From IMG/VR virus record IMGVR_UViG_3300050821_001742, positions 1-56,337 of that record: a stretch of DNA of 56,337 bases. One strand, 5' to 3'. Made by a program: the position numbers and the translations under genes. The notes beneath the pieces are model-generated. The model was given only the letters and a program-made list of their open reading frames with translations. It searched no databases and had not been told where the DNA came from. How positions within the stretch are numbered: the stretch's first letter is position 1; every line of letters begins with the position of its first letter. Of the stretch, positions 41,905 through 50,550 are shown piece after piece. This DNA comes from a virus.

Positions 41905-42601
41905 TGGTAGCCTCCTCGGCAATGCGTTTGCGGATGTTTTCGATGGCGTAGGGAAGAATGATGGCGTTCAAGGTTGGCCATTTCGGAGATTCTGGATCAA
42001 TTGATAGACGACGCTGAAATTCGTTATCTATCTCAGTCATTTCACGAGATGACTGGATGGAAATATCATATTCCATTTCCATTGAATATTGCTTCCCAAG
42101 TCGATCGCGCTCCTCGAATATCTGAGCGATGTACGGCGTCAACTCGCGCGGTATCTTGGTCGTATCTTCAATCGTCTTGGTGGCACCGATCGCAGTACGC
42201 TCATTGCCGATCTTGAACTCGCCCTCAAACAACGCGCCAGTGTTCTTGGCCCAGTCGTCAACCATCTTTTTGGCTTTGGCAGTCTGTTCAGCGCGTTCGG
42301 CATCAACCTCGAACTTCGGCTTTTCGAATAGACCGAGGCCATTGACCTCGATATCGCCGACGAAACCGGCTGGCATGAAGTAGCCGTCATGACGCGATGC
42401 TGAAACCGGCGCCCATCCGCCATGCTCATAATGGAATTTGTCATGCTTCAGATCAAACCACTGATACGATCGGCTCTGCGGCACCATCTCAGGCGGCACA
42501 AAAAACGGATCTGGATGCCTAGCGCGCGCTAGGATCGTATAGCCAGCGCCCCACAGATCATCAATGATTTCTCGGGAAACTATCTCACGGACTGGTTTCA
42601 T
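41888..42601 (-). CDS. head-module protein, paralogue of its downstream neighbour
   Basis: 237 residues. A beta-type domain (45-100) with GWAPVSASR and a GDIEVNGLGLFEKP strand pair is shared with the gene at 41167. The remainder is helical. Coupled by ATGA to the scaffold-like gene, so a head assembly role is likely. Family unnamed. Confidence 0.55.
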   Translation of the reverse strand: MKPVREIVSREIIDDLWGAGYTILARARHPDPFFVPPEMVPQSRSYQWFDLKHDKFHYEHGGWAPVSASRHDGYFMPAGFVGDIEVNGLGLFEKPKFEVDAERAEQTAKAKKMVDDWAKNTGALFEGEFKIGNERTAIGATKTIEDTTKIPRELTPYIAQIFEERDRLGKQYSMEMEYDISIQSSREMTEIDNEFQRRLSIDPESPKWPTLNAIILPYAIENIRKRIAEEATSGQAS

Positions 42602-43578
42602 GAATCGATTATCCCTCGGTCATATACGCCATCTCGCTTCATAATCGCCTTTCGACGTGCGAATTCCTGGACTCCGATCGGGTCATCCCGCTTGAATTTA
42701 CCATTAGGATCATCTCTGTTCCAAGTTATGGTGCCATCAGTCGCGGCCAATACTTCGCGCTGGCTCAACCTGACTTCAGTTCCGCCACCATTCATTCCGC
42801 CACCTGTATTTGCTCCTGATGCCGCTGCGCTGATTGGCCGCTTGCCTGACGTGTCGGGCTTTGGCTCAACTTTCGGCTCAACCTTCGCGACACTGCCAGC
42901 AATTCGCGCCTCGATCCGCGCAAAATATTCGTCACTATCGATCGCGATATCATCCGCAAGGCAATCGTTGTGCGCCGCCAACATGCGCTTGTTCTTCTTG
43001 TCGTCCGTAATGCAGTCAGGATGAGCCCTGATCCAAGCCGCGCTACGCGGGGACATATTCGCGGCGAACTGCTCTACCCTATCTGTGGGCTGCTGGCGAG
43101 GATCTGGGCGGGCTTCTACGCGAGGAGCGGGCTTTGCTGACTTGGCTTCCTCAAGGTCACCCTTGGCCTCGTTAAGCCGCTGGATGCGCGCCTCTGCCGC
43201 GCTGATCTTGCGCTGTGCTCTGGCTTGAGCGGCGAAATCCCCAGATTCAGCCGCAGCGATATATGCCTGTTCGGCCGCTGTGGCCTCAGCTTCCGCCGCT
43301 TGGATGCCGCTCAGCACCGTATCAAGCTGGCTTTCGGTTACCGCCGTCTTAGTGGTTTGCAGCTCTTGGGTGACTTCCTCAAGGCGCCGCGCTGTTTGCT
43401 GCTGCGCCAATTCGGCCGCTGTCGCTCGCTGCTTCTGTTGCGTGAATTGGTCTTTCAGATCCTCCAGCGGATCTGCGGTAACCGTTACCTTCTGTGTATC
43501 GCCTTCGATCTTGGTAACTATGCCGTCACCATCCGCTGGCAGCGTTACTACAATTGCGTCGTCGTCTAGGTCAGCCAT
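42598..43578 (-). CDS. scaffold-like head assembly protein
   Basis: 326 residues. Acidic N-terminus, long Ala/Gln/Glu coiled coil at 40-150, a compact segment near 170-235 (RSAAWIRAHPDC and YFARIEARI) and a basic C-terminal part with NRDDPNGKFKRDD. A coiled-coil protein between portal and capsid genes is the classical scaffold position. GAGGAA precedes the ATG. Not proven. Confidence 0.55.
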   Translation of the reverse strand: MADLDDDAIVVTLPADGDGIVTKIEGDTQKVTVTADPLEDLKDQFTQQKQRATAAELAQQQTARRLEEVTQELQTTKTAVTESQLDTVLSGIQAAEAEATAAEQAYIAAAESGDFAAQARAQRKISAAEARIQRLNEAKGDLEEAKSAKPAPRVEARPDPRQQPTDRVEQFAANMSPRSAAWIRAHPDCITDDKKNKRMLAAHNDCLADDIAIDSDEYFARIEARIAGSVAKVEPKVEPKPDTSGKRPISAAASGANTGGGMNGGGTEVRLSQREVLAATDGTITWNRDDPNGKFKRDDPIGVQEFARRKAIMKRDGVYDRGIIDS

Positions 43579-43580
43579 GG

Positions 43581-43883
43581 TTATTTCCTCACAATGACAG
43601 CATGCGACATGCCCATCGGAATAACATTAATGCCCATTTTAATCAGTTGGGCGCGCGCATACGACATCACATCATCTCGCTCCGAAGATGCATATTCGCC
43701 CGCATGGCACCGCGAAAGAATCTCGAACATCACATCAAGAACGACTTGTGCTGGCGAGCTATCTTGCGAAGCAATAGAGCGAAGGAACGGTACAATTTCC
43801 CTCATTGTTTCCGCAAGATATCCACCTTCTTCGCCGCGAATGCCGCGCTCAGCGTCTACCAAAATATCGGCGATCGGTCGCAT
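43581..43883 (-). CDS. hypothetical protein
   Basis: 100 residues, helical, starting at the ATG overlapping the stop of the GroES-like gene. No recognised domain. Position suggests a head morphogenesis accessory. Confidence 0.5.
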   Translation of the reverse strand: MRPIADILVDAERGIRGEEGGYLAETMREIVPFLRSIASQDSSPAQVVLDVMFEILSRCHAGEYASSERDDVMSYARAQLIKMGINVIPMGMSHAVIVRK

Positions 43884-44299
43884 CAGTAATATATCTCCGG
43901 GTTGGTGACCTTCATCAGAATGCGGGTGTCCTGAAACAACCGGCACGGCACCTGATTGATGTACAGCGCTAAACCGTCCGCTGGCAAAAACATGACCCAG
44001 TCGCCAATTTTCAACTTATCTCCGTGAAAATGCGCAACGCCGTCATCTTTGAATGCACCTTTCCCAAGACCGATAACTAGGCCAATGTTGCCCTGCCATC
44101 GGTCTTCCTCAATCGTCTTGTCAATCTTGATGATGCCGCCCTTTGTTCTACTTGACGGGATGTATCCAGCGACCAACACCTGACTGTGCAAGACGGTAAA
44201 CTGCTTCTTGTAGTCTTCGCCCAATGCGGCCAAGAGAACCTGATCGCGAGGCCCAATGGTCTCAGCGATCTCCGTCATCTTGTGGTTGGATTTGGCCAT
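43883..44299 (-). CDS. GroES-like co-chaperonin
   Basis: 138 residues. From residue 38 the plan follows GroES: VLVAGYIPSSRTKGGIIKID (strand, mobile loop, Gly-Gly-Ile-hydrophobic), then WQGNIGLVIGLGKGAF, LKIGDWVMF and a C-terminal strand near RILMKV. The N-terminal 35 residues are an extra extension. Phage co-chaperonins such as T4 gp31 replace GroES to fold the capsid protein; location in the head module agrees. Confidence 0.7.
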   Translation of the reverse strand: MAKSNHKMTEIAETIGPRDQVLLAALGEDYKKQFTVLHSQVLVAGYIPSSRTKGGIIKIDKTIEEDRWQGNIGLVIGLGKGAFKDDGVAHFHGDKLKIGDWVMFLPADGLALYINQVPCRLFQDTRILMKVTNPEIYY

Positions 44300-44718
44300 T
44301 ATGACTTCCTTGGTTTGTCGGAGATGAGAAAACGAGAGTAAACCTTCCACGTAGGCATGCGAAACAAACCATTCTCGGCATGAATATCTATGCTACCGAA
44401 ATCAACTTCCGGTTTGATGCGCCAATAAAGTGCTGGTTTGCTCAGTGCAAGTCGAGAAGCGATTGCTTTAGCGCTTATGAGCCATTGATTAATGGCTGAC
44501 CAAGCTGAAAAATGAATGGTGCAACCTGAAACACGTTTCCCAGTAATGAAGTCGTCAACTAACCATCCCTGACCTTCATGAAATGGGCCGTCATTGGTAA
44601 CCTCAATATACGGCTCGCCGGTTTGGGAAAGATACTGAGGCAAGCCGATCATAACTTCGTTGAACAGGCCTTCAAATTCTTTGACAGCATCATTTAATGC
44701 TTGCTGGTTGTCGTCCAT
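44299..44718 (-). CDS. hypothetical protein
   Basis: 139 residues, mixed alpha/beta with several Trp. A 12-base palindrome (44721-44732) lies two bases before the ATG and could hide the ribosome site. Overlaps the GroES-like start. Function unknown. Confidence 0.5.
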   Translation of the reverse strand: MDDNQQALNDAVKEFEGLFNEVMIGLPQYLSQTGEPYIEVTNDGPFHEGQGWLVDDFITGKRVSGCTIHFSAWSAINQWLISAKAIASRLALSKPALYWRIKPEVDFGSIDIHAENGLFRMPTWKVYSRFLISDKPRKS

Positions 44719-44755
44719 ATGGGATGCATCCCGTTATGTGCCATGCTGGCACGGT

Positions 44756-44971
44756 TTATGCGTCAGGCTTTCTGAACTTACGCCATTTCTCGTAGATCCA
44801 AAACATATACGGTGGCGGCATAAGATGACGAGATACGTAAACTCGATAATGCAGACTGACAAAGAAATAAATAGCAAATACAATCATGCACACCACAAAA
44901 ATATTTCTTGCCTCAGGAACGATGGGAGGCATCACCATATAAGTATAATCAGTGATACTTGAAAATTCCAT
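44756..44971 (-). CDS. single-pass membrane protein
   Basis: 71 residues: hydrophobic helix at 22-42 flanked by a basic, aromatic C-terminal half. Starts in the upstream stop (TGATG). A membrane protein in the head module is unusual; it could act in exclusion or assembly at the membrane. Confidence 0.5.
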   Translation of the reverse strand: MEFSSITDYTYMVMPPIVPEARNIFVVCMIVFAIYFFVSLHYRVYVSRHLMPPPYMFWIYEKWRKFRKPDA

Positions 44972-45210
44972 CAAGCCTCCAATTTCTCTCTCGCCCTTTG
45001 GCAAAGGGAAATTGCAATATCCAAACCTTCTATCTGACCGCGGCGCTTCTGGAAATCGCCCCAGTCTTTCGAGGCAGTCAGGCCTTCAATATACGCTGCT
45101 TTGGCTGCCTGCAGCTCCCGCTCAAGATTTCGAGCGAGATTTGGATGGTCATCACGCTCTATCAAAACAACTGAGCCGTCTTGCTTCCGAAACGTCGTAT
45201 TTGATGCCAT
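44971..45210 (-). CDS. hypothetical coiled-coil protein
   Basis: 79 residues. The N-terminus is mixed and residues 25-78 form a charged helical hairpin. Overlaps both neighbours. Possibly a small head protein. Not recognised. Confidence 0.5.
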   Translation of the reverse strand: MASNTTFRKQDGSVVLIERDDHPNLARNLERELQAAKAAYIEGLTASKDWGDFQKRRGQIEGLDIAISLCQRAREKLEA

Positions 45211-46427
45211 TAGCGCCGCGCCTTGGCTAGACGGGCCTCGCCGCCGCCGCTCCCTCCTGGAAGCTTCGTCGCTGATGCCACCTTATCAGCCATCCCACCA
45301 TTGGCCCGGCACATCCCGCCACGAGCTCGGCTTGGCCGTCCGATAGTCGGGTCATTCGTAGTATTGGAATTGTTGTCCCGGATTTCCTTCGGCGTGGCTT
45401 TGAACTTCTCGCCCATGTGCAATCGATCGGAAACACCAGGATCCGCAATGTTCTTCACAGAACCGCCCTTGGCATAGAACGACCGAACGCGACCGCCCGA
45501 TTCGAATGTAATTTGCTTACCGCGCCCCATCTGCTCAAGATCGCCCTTGCCTCGCATATGTTGCACAGGCGTCCCATTGCGCTGGCCTTCCTCGAAAACC
45601 TTCGTTCCCTTGGTGACTTTGCCGCCGCGGGCATATTGGTTAGTTGGTATAGGAGTTGGACCACTCACATTAAGCGGCGATCGCGGCTTGATTTTACCGT
45701 ATCCAAATGGATTACGAAGCTTTCCGGGAACCTTAGTGGCTGGATCGCTTATCGATTTTGACATGAACGCAGCGCTGTCGTCATCTAACCCGCCGCCCTC
45801 CGCACGATGGCGAACCTTACCGCCAGAAACCTTCGGTGGCTTGGAGGCGTTCTGAAGAATGCGGAGCAACTTCGGATTGCTTTTTAGGATATTCGTAAAA
45901 TCGTCTTGAGACGGCGGGGGCCTTCCAGATGGCATGAACGGATTCTGAAGCGAATCGCTGGCACCTCCATCAGCCCGGTGTTTAACCTTGCCACCTTTCG
46001 CCCTCATCGGCATCGGAGACGGTGCGCCAGCGCCAGGAGGCATCATAGGCGGCTTTGCGGCCATCGGAGGCGGCGCCATAGCTGCCGGCGCAATGCCCAT
46101 AGGCGGTCCTGGAGGAGCCATTGGCGGGCCAGCCGGGATAGCACCGCCCGCAGGGTGACCGCCAGCGATTACGTTGATGACGGTGCGCTCGTTGTGCTTG
46201 CCCTTGACCTTGCCACCCTTCGCTCGTTTCGGACGGTCCATCCGATGCTTGGATTTGCCGCCCTCAGCGTGCAGTTCGGCATGTTCTTCACGGTGAAGCG
46301 CCAAGGCTTTCTTGCCGATGGCCTTTGCGCCATGCACGGCACCGCCTGACTTATAACCTCGGGTGATATGGCCCACCCTTGAGTGTTCTTTCTTGGTTTG
46401 CCGGTGCTCTGCGTAAGGGTGACCCAT
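45210..46427 (-). CDS. basic virion-module protein with multiple Gly-Gly motifs
   Basis: 405 residues, low complexity. At least seven copies of a basic Gly-Gly motif are present (for example RAKGGKV, SGGKVRHRAEGG, ARGGKV, ESGGRV, AKGGSV). Residues 85-145 are Pro/Ala/Met-rich and probably disordered. HRMDRPKRA is shared with the protein at 33388. AGGAG precedes the ATG. It follows the portal gene, separated by an HNH gene. Probably packaged or DNA-bound; function unknown. Confidence 0.55.
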   Translation of the reverse strand: MGHPYAEHRQTKKEHSRVGHITRGYKSGGAVHGAKAIGKKALALHREEHAELHAEGGKSKHRMDRPKRAKGGKVKGKHNERTVINVIAGGHPAGGAIPAGPPMAPPGPPMGIAPAAMAPPPMAAKPPMMPPGAGAPSPMPMRAKGGKVKHRADGGASDSLQNPFMPSGRPPPSQDDFTNILKSNPKLLRILQNASKPPKVSGGKVRHRAEGGGLDDDSAAFMSKSISDPATKVPGKLRNPFGYGKIKPRSPLNVSGPTPIPTNQYARGGKVTKGTKVFEEGQRNGTPVQHMRGKGDLEQMGRGKQITFESGGRVRSFYAKGGSVKNIADPGVSDRLHMGEKFKATPKEIRDNNSNTTNDPTIGRPSRARGGMCRANGGMADKVASATKLPGGSGGGEARLAKARR

Positions 46428-46483
46428 TTTGCGCTCCTAGCGGCTGTCAAGTCTTATATCGCACCAATCGGCTGTTTCGGCAA

Positions 46484-47221
46484 CTAGACATAATTTTCCA
46501 GAACTTCAATCAATGGACGCCCTTTCAAGACTGCTTCAGGCTGGTCTTGGCAAATCTTAACCGTGAAATCAGGATACCATTGAGCAATCTGGTCAAAAAA
46601 TTCGGCTTCAGCGGTAACCCGACCGCACGCCCATAATTCAGGCCTTTCCATATCCAATGGCCATGACTGCCATTCAACATCTAGACCGGAATCTAGCAGG
46701 TTTAACCTTCTAAGCCGCTTCATTTCTTCATCATCAATCTTAGCAAAATTACCGTGAAGTTCGGATCTCTTCTTCAAATAAGCCGCATGGGCGAGTTCAG
46801 CCGTAGGGAATAATCCAATATGAACACGCTGCTTATTGTGACTAATGCATGCTCGCCATTTTCCGTTGCACGGCAACACTCCAGTATAACCCGAAGTATT
46901 TTTCCTTTTCTTTCCAACATTCCATTGGTTTTGCGACTGGGTAGCTTCTCTTAAGTTAATCCAGCGATTATCCGACTTATCGCCGTTAATATGGTCAAGT
47001 TGCTCTTTGGGCCATCTTCCGGTCATCAAGGCGAATGCTAATCGATGAGACTTGTATGCCTTTCCGTTTATACTGATGGTCCAATAACCGTCTTTGGCCA
47101 GATGGCCAGCACGTTCGCCTTTTTTATGCTGTCCAGTCCTTCCGGTTGTTTTAGCTCTCCGAAGTATTCCAGTTTCGGAGTTGTATGTTAAATATTCACT
47201 TACCTCGTTGGCATCAATCAT
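46484..47221 (-). CDS. HNH-AP2 homing endonuclease fused to an extra C-terminal domain
   Basis: 245 residues. HNH core 59-99 (HRLAFAL, LDHINGDKSDNRWINLR), AP2 domain 108-158 (SGYTGV to ELHGNF). Residues 180-245 are an acidic, Trp-rich segment with no HNH or AP2 feature, probably the remainder of a phage gene captured in frame. ATG overlaps the portal stop (ATGA), so it is co-translated with the portal. Confidence 0.8.
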   Translation of the reverse strand: MIDANEVSEYLTYNSETGILRRAKTTGRTGQHKKGERAGHLAKDGYWTISINGKAYKSHRLAFALMTGRWPKEQLDHINGDKSDNRWINLREATQSQNQWNVGKKRKNTSGYTGVLPCNGKWRACISHNKQRVHIGLFPTAELAHAAYLKKRSELHGNFAKIDDEEMKRLRRLNLLDSGLDVEWQSWPLDMERPELWACGRVTAEAEFFDQIAQWYPDFTVKICQDQPEAVLKGRPLIEVLENYV

Positions 47222-49395
47222 GTCGTCTCCGTGGATGGCTCAGGTGGCTTTAACGCCTCATGAGTATCCAATACGGCTTTATGTGTGTCAAGTTTAGACT
47301 TGTGCGCCGCAACGCCTACATCCAAATTATGCTTAGCAACATCCATCCCTTGTTGATGGGCGGCTTTCTGCTGATCAGCTTTGTGAATTATTTCTTCCTT
47401 GGCAAGATCCAACGTCTTTTCCTTGATATCTGCATCATGATCCGCGGCATCAAGCTGCGCTTTTTGCGCGTTGGCTGCGGCATCAACATCAACTTTTTTG
47501 CTCTTAGTCTGAGAATCGAGAAGTTTCGCTTGAGCGGCCATTTCCTCAGGAGATGGTTGCGTAGAAGGTGGAGGAGGCATCTTAACAAGGCCCTTGGGAT
47601 CTTCCCGCATGGCGCGGAGAACTCGTTTAAGAACCTCGCTATCCTCCAACAGAGAACCAAGCGGACCAGACTTTAGCTCAACCAGAGCCACGGCCCTCAT
47701 CTGTCTATGGATATGGGAAGGTATATTCGGATCACTTTTCGGCACCAACGTAACGTTATCCAATGCCTGAAGTAATTTTTCTTCTGTCCAACCAAATTTC
47801 TGAGCAAATTTGGTCTTATTGCCCTTCCAGAACGATTCTGGGTTTTCTCGTAATAGGTCTGCGATTAGTCCGATTTCTTCGGCTTGGGCTTCGTGCGCTA
47901 ATTTATGTGTGGCAGCTTGTAACTTCGTAGCCATCTCGATATGCGCGAGCATGGTCCCAACTGGGATATCCTTGATTCCCTCGCCTACTGGGATTTCCGC
48001 AGCAAGTCCGACGCTCTTGGCTTGAGCGGTTATCTTATCAATCAGAGCCATCAAACCAGGGCCAGCCTCACGGTATGGCAGGTTGGCAACGATATCCGAG
48101 ATTGGCTGGCCATTGGTCTCTATCGGCGTGCCGGTGCCAGGTTGAAGCACCAAATCCGAGGTTTTCTGGCGCCCACCGAGCGCTGCAATGAGGAATGCAG
48201 GGAAGTTGGCAAGGAAACCGGCATCCAGCGATAGCCGCCATGCTGCTGTTAACGCATCAGCCGAGTTGCCGAGGATATGCAGCAATCCAGTGCCGAAGAA
48301 ACCAGGCCCCGGCACGTATGGATATTTGACGTACATCCGCTTGCGCTGGCACTCCTCATCCTCAGGTTTCCAATCCCGGCGCAGCGCCAGCATCTGCTGC
48401 GAATCTTTGTCGATCGTTACCAGATACGGTAACGCAAGGCCTTGCATGTCCTTCGGGGAGAATTGATCAAGCTCAAGCTCGCATTGTGTCTCATACAGCG
48501 TATATGGCTGATCCTCAGGACGCGATTGCACCGCAGCAATACCTTGGATTGCCGCAGTTTTCTCGTCAACCATATTCGCGGTTTGCGTCGGAGGCGTCAG
48601 CGCAGTGTTGAGATAAAGGCCCTTCTTCTGCATGCGCTTCATGACCGACTGGCGCATGGGGATCTGATGGGTGATCCGCTCGCAGGATTTGAAATCCTTG
48701 GTGGCGTCCGAAACGATCAGGTCTTTCTGATCCACCGATTCAGTGGTGGGACGCTTTTTCATCGGGTGCATGTAGACTTTTTTGAACCCGGCACCGCCAA
48801 AAGCACGCCCCCACAAAAGCATATGCGAGGTCTCAGGCGCATAACTGGTGTCAATCGAGGTCAGAAAGTAGTTCATGTCCCGCTCGAAAGCGTCGGCGAG
48901 TTCGTCTCTGGTCGCCTCAGGATCGTCGCCGAAGTCCTCAACCTTGCATGGACCGCCCGCCGGCAGAAACTCAGCCTGTGCGTTCGCCCAATCCTTGAGG
49001 ATGGCTTCCAAGAGCAGAGGATTGGTTACAACTGACATACCATCCATCACCGCAGCACCATCCCCAGACCGCGGATCGGCAATCTGCAGCCCGAGCATGT
49101 CCATGCCCTTGGTGCGGTTGGCTAATGACGGCTGCCGGGATAAATCATCAGCCTGAATCGCTTCAATGAGTTCGTTGGCGATCGTCAACCGCTCACTTTC
49201 ACTCAGTTTACCGGCGATGTTCTTGTAAAAATCGGCTGGGTTTTCGGTTTCCAGATCCGAATCCGGCGTTGGATTGAACTGGATGACGACGCCACCGTCC
49301 GGCTGCGAAATTTCGATGTTGCCGTCCACAACTCGAACGCTGTCGTCTGGGTCATCTTCGATGACTACGTGTATGTCTTGGGCTGGATCAGCCAT
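47218..49395 (-). CDS. portal protein
   Basis: 725 residues, the size of podovirus portals. An N-terminal acidic stretch is followed by helix-rich wing and stem regions, with a conserved-looking MYVKYPYVPGPGFFGTGLLH (about 350-370) and helices around 395-500. The C-terminal 130 residues form a long charged coiled coil (crown/barrel) rich in Ala, Asp, Lys and Gln. Position between the terminase and scaffold genes supports it. Forms the dodecameric DNA gate. Confidence 0.75.
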   Translation of the reverse strand: MADPAQDIHVVIEDDPDDSVRVVDGNIEISQPDGGVVIQFNPTPDSDLETENPADFYKNIAGKLSESERLTIANELIEAIQADDLSRQPSLANRTKGMDMLGLQIADPRSGDGAAVMDGMSVVTNPLLLEAILKDWANAQAEFLPAGGPCKVEDFGDDPEATRDELADAFERDMNYFLTSIDTSYAPETSHMLLWGRAFGGAGFKKVYMHPMKKRPTTESVDQKDLIVSDATKDFKSCERITHQIPMRQSVMKRMQKKGLYLNTALTPPTQTANMVDEKTAAIQGIAAVQSRPEDQPYTLYETQCELELDQFSPKDMQGLALPYLVTIDKDSQQMLALRRDWKPEDEECQRKRMYVKYPYVPGPGFFGTGLLHILGNSADALTAAWRLSLDAGFLANFPAFLIAALGGRQKTSDLVLQPGTGTPIETNGQPISDIVANLPYREAGPGLMALIDKITAQAKSVGLAAEIPVGEGIKDIPVGTMLAHIEMATKLQAATHKLAHEAQAEEIGLIADLLRENPESFWKGNKTKFAQKFGWTEEKLLQALDNVTLVPKSDPNIPSHIHRQMRAVALVELKSGPLGSLLEDSEVLKRVLRAMREDPKGLVKMPPPPSTQPSPEEMAAQAKLLDSQTKSKKVDVDAAANAQKAQLDAADHDADIKEKTLDLAKEEIIHKADQQKAAHQQGMDVAKHNLDVGVAAHKSKLDTHKAVLDTHEALKPPEPSTETT

Positions 49396-49649
49396 CAGCA
49401 GGGACCTGCCTTCGGCTGAATTGTAACGGTCGTAAAGTGCTCCTTACCCCATGAATTGGCATGGCCGAATGTGGGGTTAAGAGGAGGCTGCGGCCACGAC
49501 GGTAAAGGATGATAATAATCCGATGCCGTCATGAACTCGACGCGCTTAACGGTAATTCCATCCTCAAAATATTCGATGGCTTTAACGGAGGGGCAGCGGA
49601 TCCCATGGGACATGCCACAAAAGCGGCAATTGGTAATTGATGTAGTCAT
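49395..49649 (-). CDS. small Cys-containing hypothetical protein
   Basis: 84 residues. CRFC near residue 9 plus a further Cys at 21 suggest a small zinc site. The rest is aromatic and Pro-rich. Starts in the stop of the membrane protein upstream, and its stop overlaps the portal ATG. Confidence 0.5.
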   Translation of the reverse strand: MTTSITNCRFCGMSHGIRCPSVKAIEYFEDGITVKRVEFMTASDYYHPLPSWPQPPLNPTFGHANSWGKEHFTTVTIQPKAGPC

Positions 49650-49650
49650 T

Positions 49651-49779
49651 TCAGCCTCCAAAGAGGAACCAGAGGCCGAGCATTACCACACAAGAGCCCA
49701 CAATCGCAAAAGGAACGTGAGATAGAGGCGAAAATCGGCATTTGTCAGGTTTCGAGCCCAATCCATAATTTCGGCTCAT
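49651..49779 (-). CDS. small membrane protein
   Basis: 42 residues: a basic N-terminal 18 residues and one hydrophobic helix to the end. AGGAAG lies three bases before its ATG. The start is inside the previous gene, in another frame (29 codons beyond its own first bases remain unique). Confidence 0.45.
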   Translation of the reverse strand: MSRNYGLGSKPDKCRFSPLSHVPFAIVGSCVVMLGLWFLFGG

Positions 49780-49939
49780 CCGCTTCCTTCCTCGGTACAT
49801 TTGGCTTCATCCGATTGCTGTTCTGCGCCGCTCTCCAGCACTGCTGGCATAAATCATGGTCCAATGCTGGATTATGAGCGCCACCGCGCCGAAATACCTT
49901 GATCGGTCGCCCGCATTGGCATGTGTTGGCGTTACGCAC
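49745..49939 (-). CDS. zinc-finger protein (GTG start)
   Basis: 64 residues. CQCG (8-11) and C..C (31-34) form a four-Cys zinc site with His between; the C-terminus is basic then acidic. GTG start in the previous gene's end. Similar small zinc proteins are in the early unit. Confidence 0.55.
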   Translation of the reverse strand: MRNANTCQCGRPIKVFRRGGAHNPALDHDLCQQCWRAAQNSNRMKPNVPRKEADEPKLWIGLET

Positions 49940-50099
49940 GCCTACGCTTCACGCGACGAAAGGCGAATAGATGGGTAAAACAACCATCAGGCCCACTTCC
50001 AAAATCCCCAATTGATCCAGGATACCACCAGCGACCATGATAAAGAAACCAGACATTGAGCCCATGAAGACGACGATACCATAGCGGAGCTAGTGTCAT
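49932..50099 (-). CDS. small aromatic-rich hypothetical protein
   Basis: 55 residues, very rich in Trp, Tyr, Phe and Gly in the first 45, with a basic tail (RRVKRRRA). ATG overlaps the upstream stop. Family not recognised. Confidence 0.5.
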   Translation of the reverse strand: MTLAPLWYRRLHGLNVWFLYHGRWWYPGSIGDFGSGPDGCFTHLFAFRRVKRRRA

Positions 50100-50296
50100 T
50101 GAATTTTCTCTTTTATACAATCTTCTATTACCATCTTCGAAAAGTGATACATTTCAATGGCGATGGATTTTGTTTCATGCTCCGTAGGGAAGGTATGTTC
50201 ATCAACTTTAGGGCCAGACGCTCCAAATGAACCAGCGAGCCGCAGAAGCATTTCCTTGTATTTTTCCGGGATATCCTGCCACTCGGGTAAGCTCAT
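50096..50296 (-). CDS. small hypothetical protein
   Basis: 66 residues, helical. ATGA overlaps on both sides. No motif. Confidence 0.5.
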   Translation of the reverse strand: MSLPEWQDIPEKYKEMLLRLAGSFGASGPKVDEHTFPTEHETKSIAIEMYHFSKMVIEDCIKEKIQ

Positions 50297-50550
50297 CTCG
50301 CCTTCACCCTTCCCATAATTTCCTGCTTGGCAACATCAATGCCCAGATTCATCTGCGCAGCATTGCTGCCTGCCATCGCCATGCCGTAGTCGCTGGGGCC
50401 GCCAGCAATGACCACCAGCCAAGACATATCTCCGTTCTTGGCGCTCTCCAACATTCCCTCCAGCAACTTTACACAGTCGTCCCCACCCGCTGGCATGGTC
50501 TTGGGGACAATCAGAGGGCCTTGGCCTGAGATAATTCTGGGATTTTTCAA
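50293..50550 (-). CDS. hypothetical protein (TTG start)
   Basis: 85 residues from a TTG overlapping the upstream stop with GGAGAG eight bases before. Contains a Gly-Gly-Pro turn and a Met-rich helix. Not recognised. Confidence 0.5.
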   Translation of the reverse strand: MKNPRIISGQGPLIVPKTMPAGGDDCVKLLEGMLESAKNGDMSWLVVIAGGPSDYGMAMAGSNAAQMNLGIDVAKQEIMGRVKAR

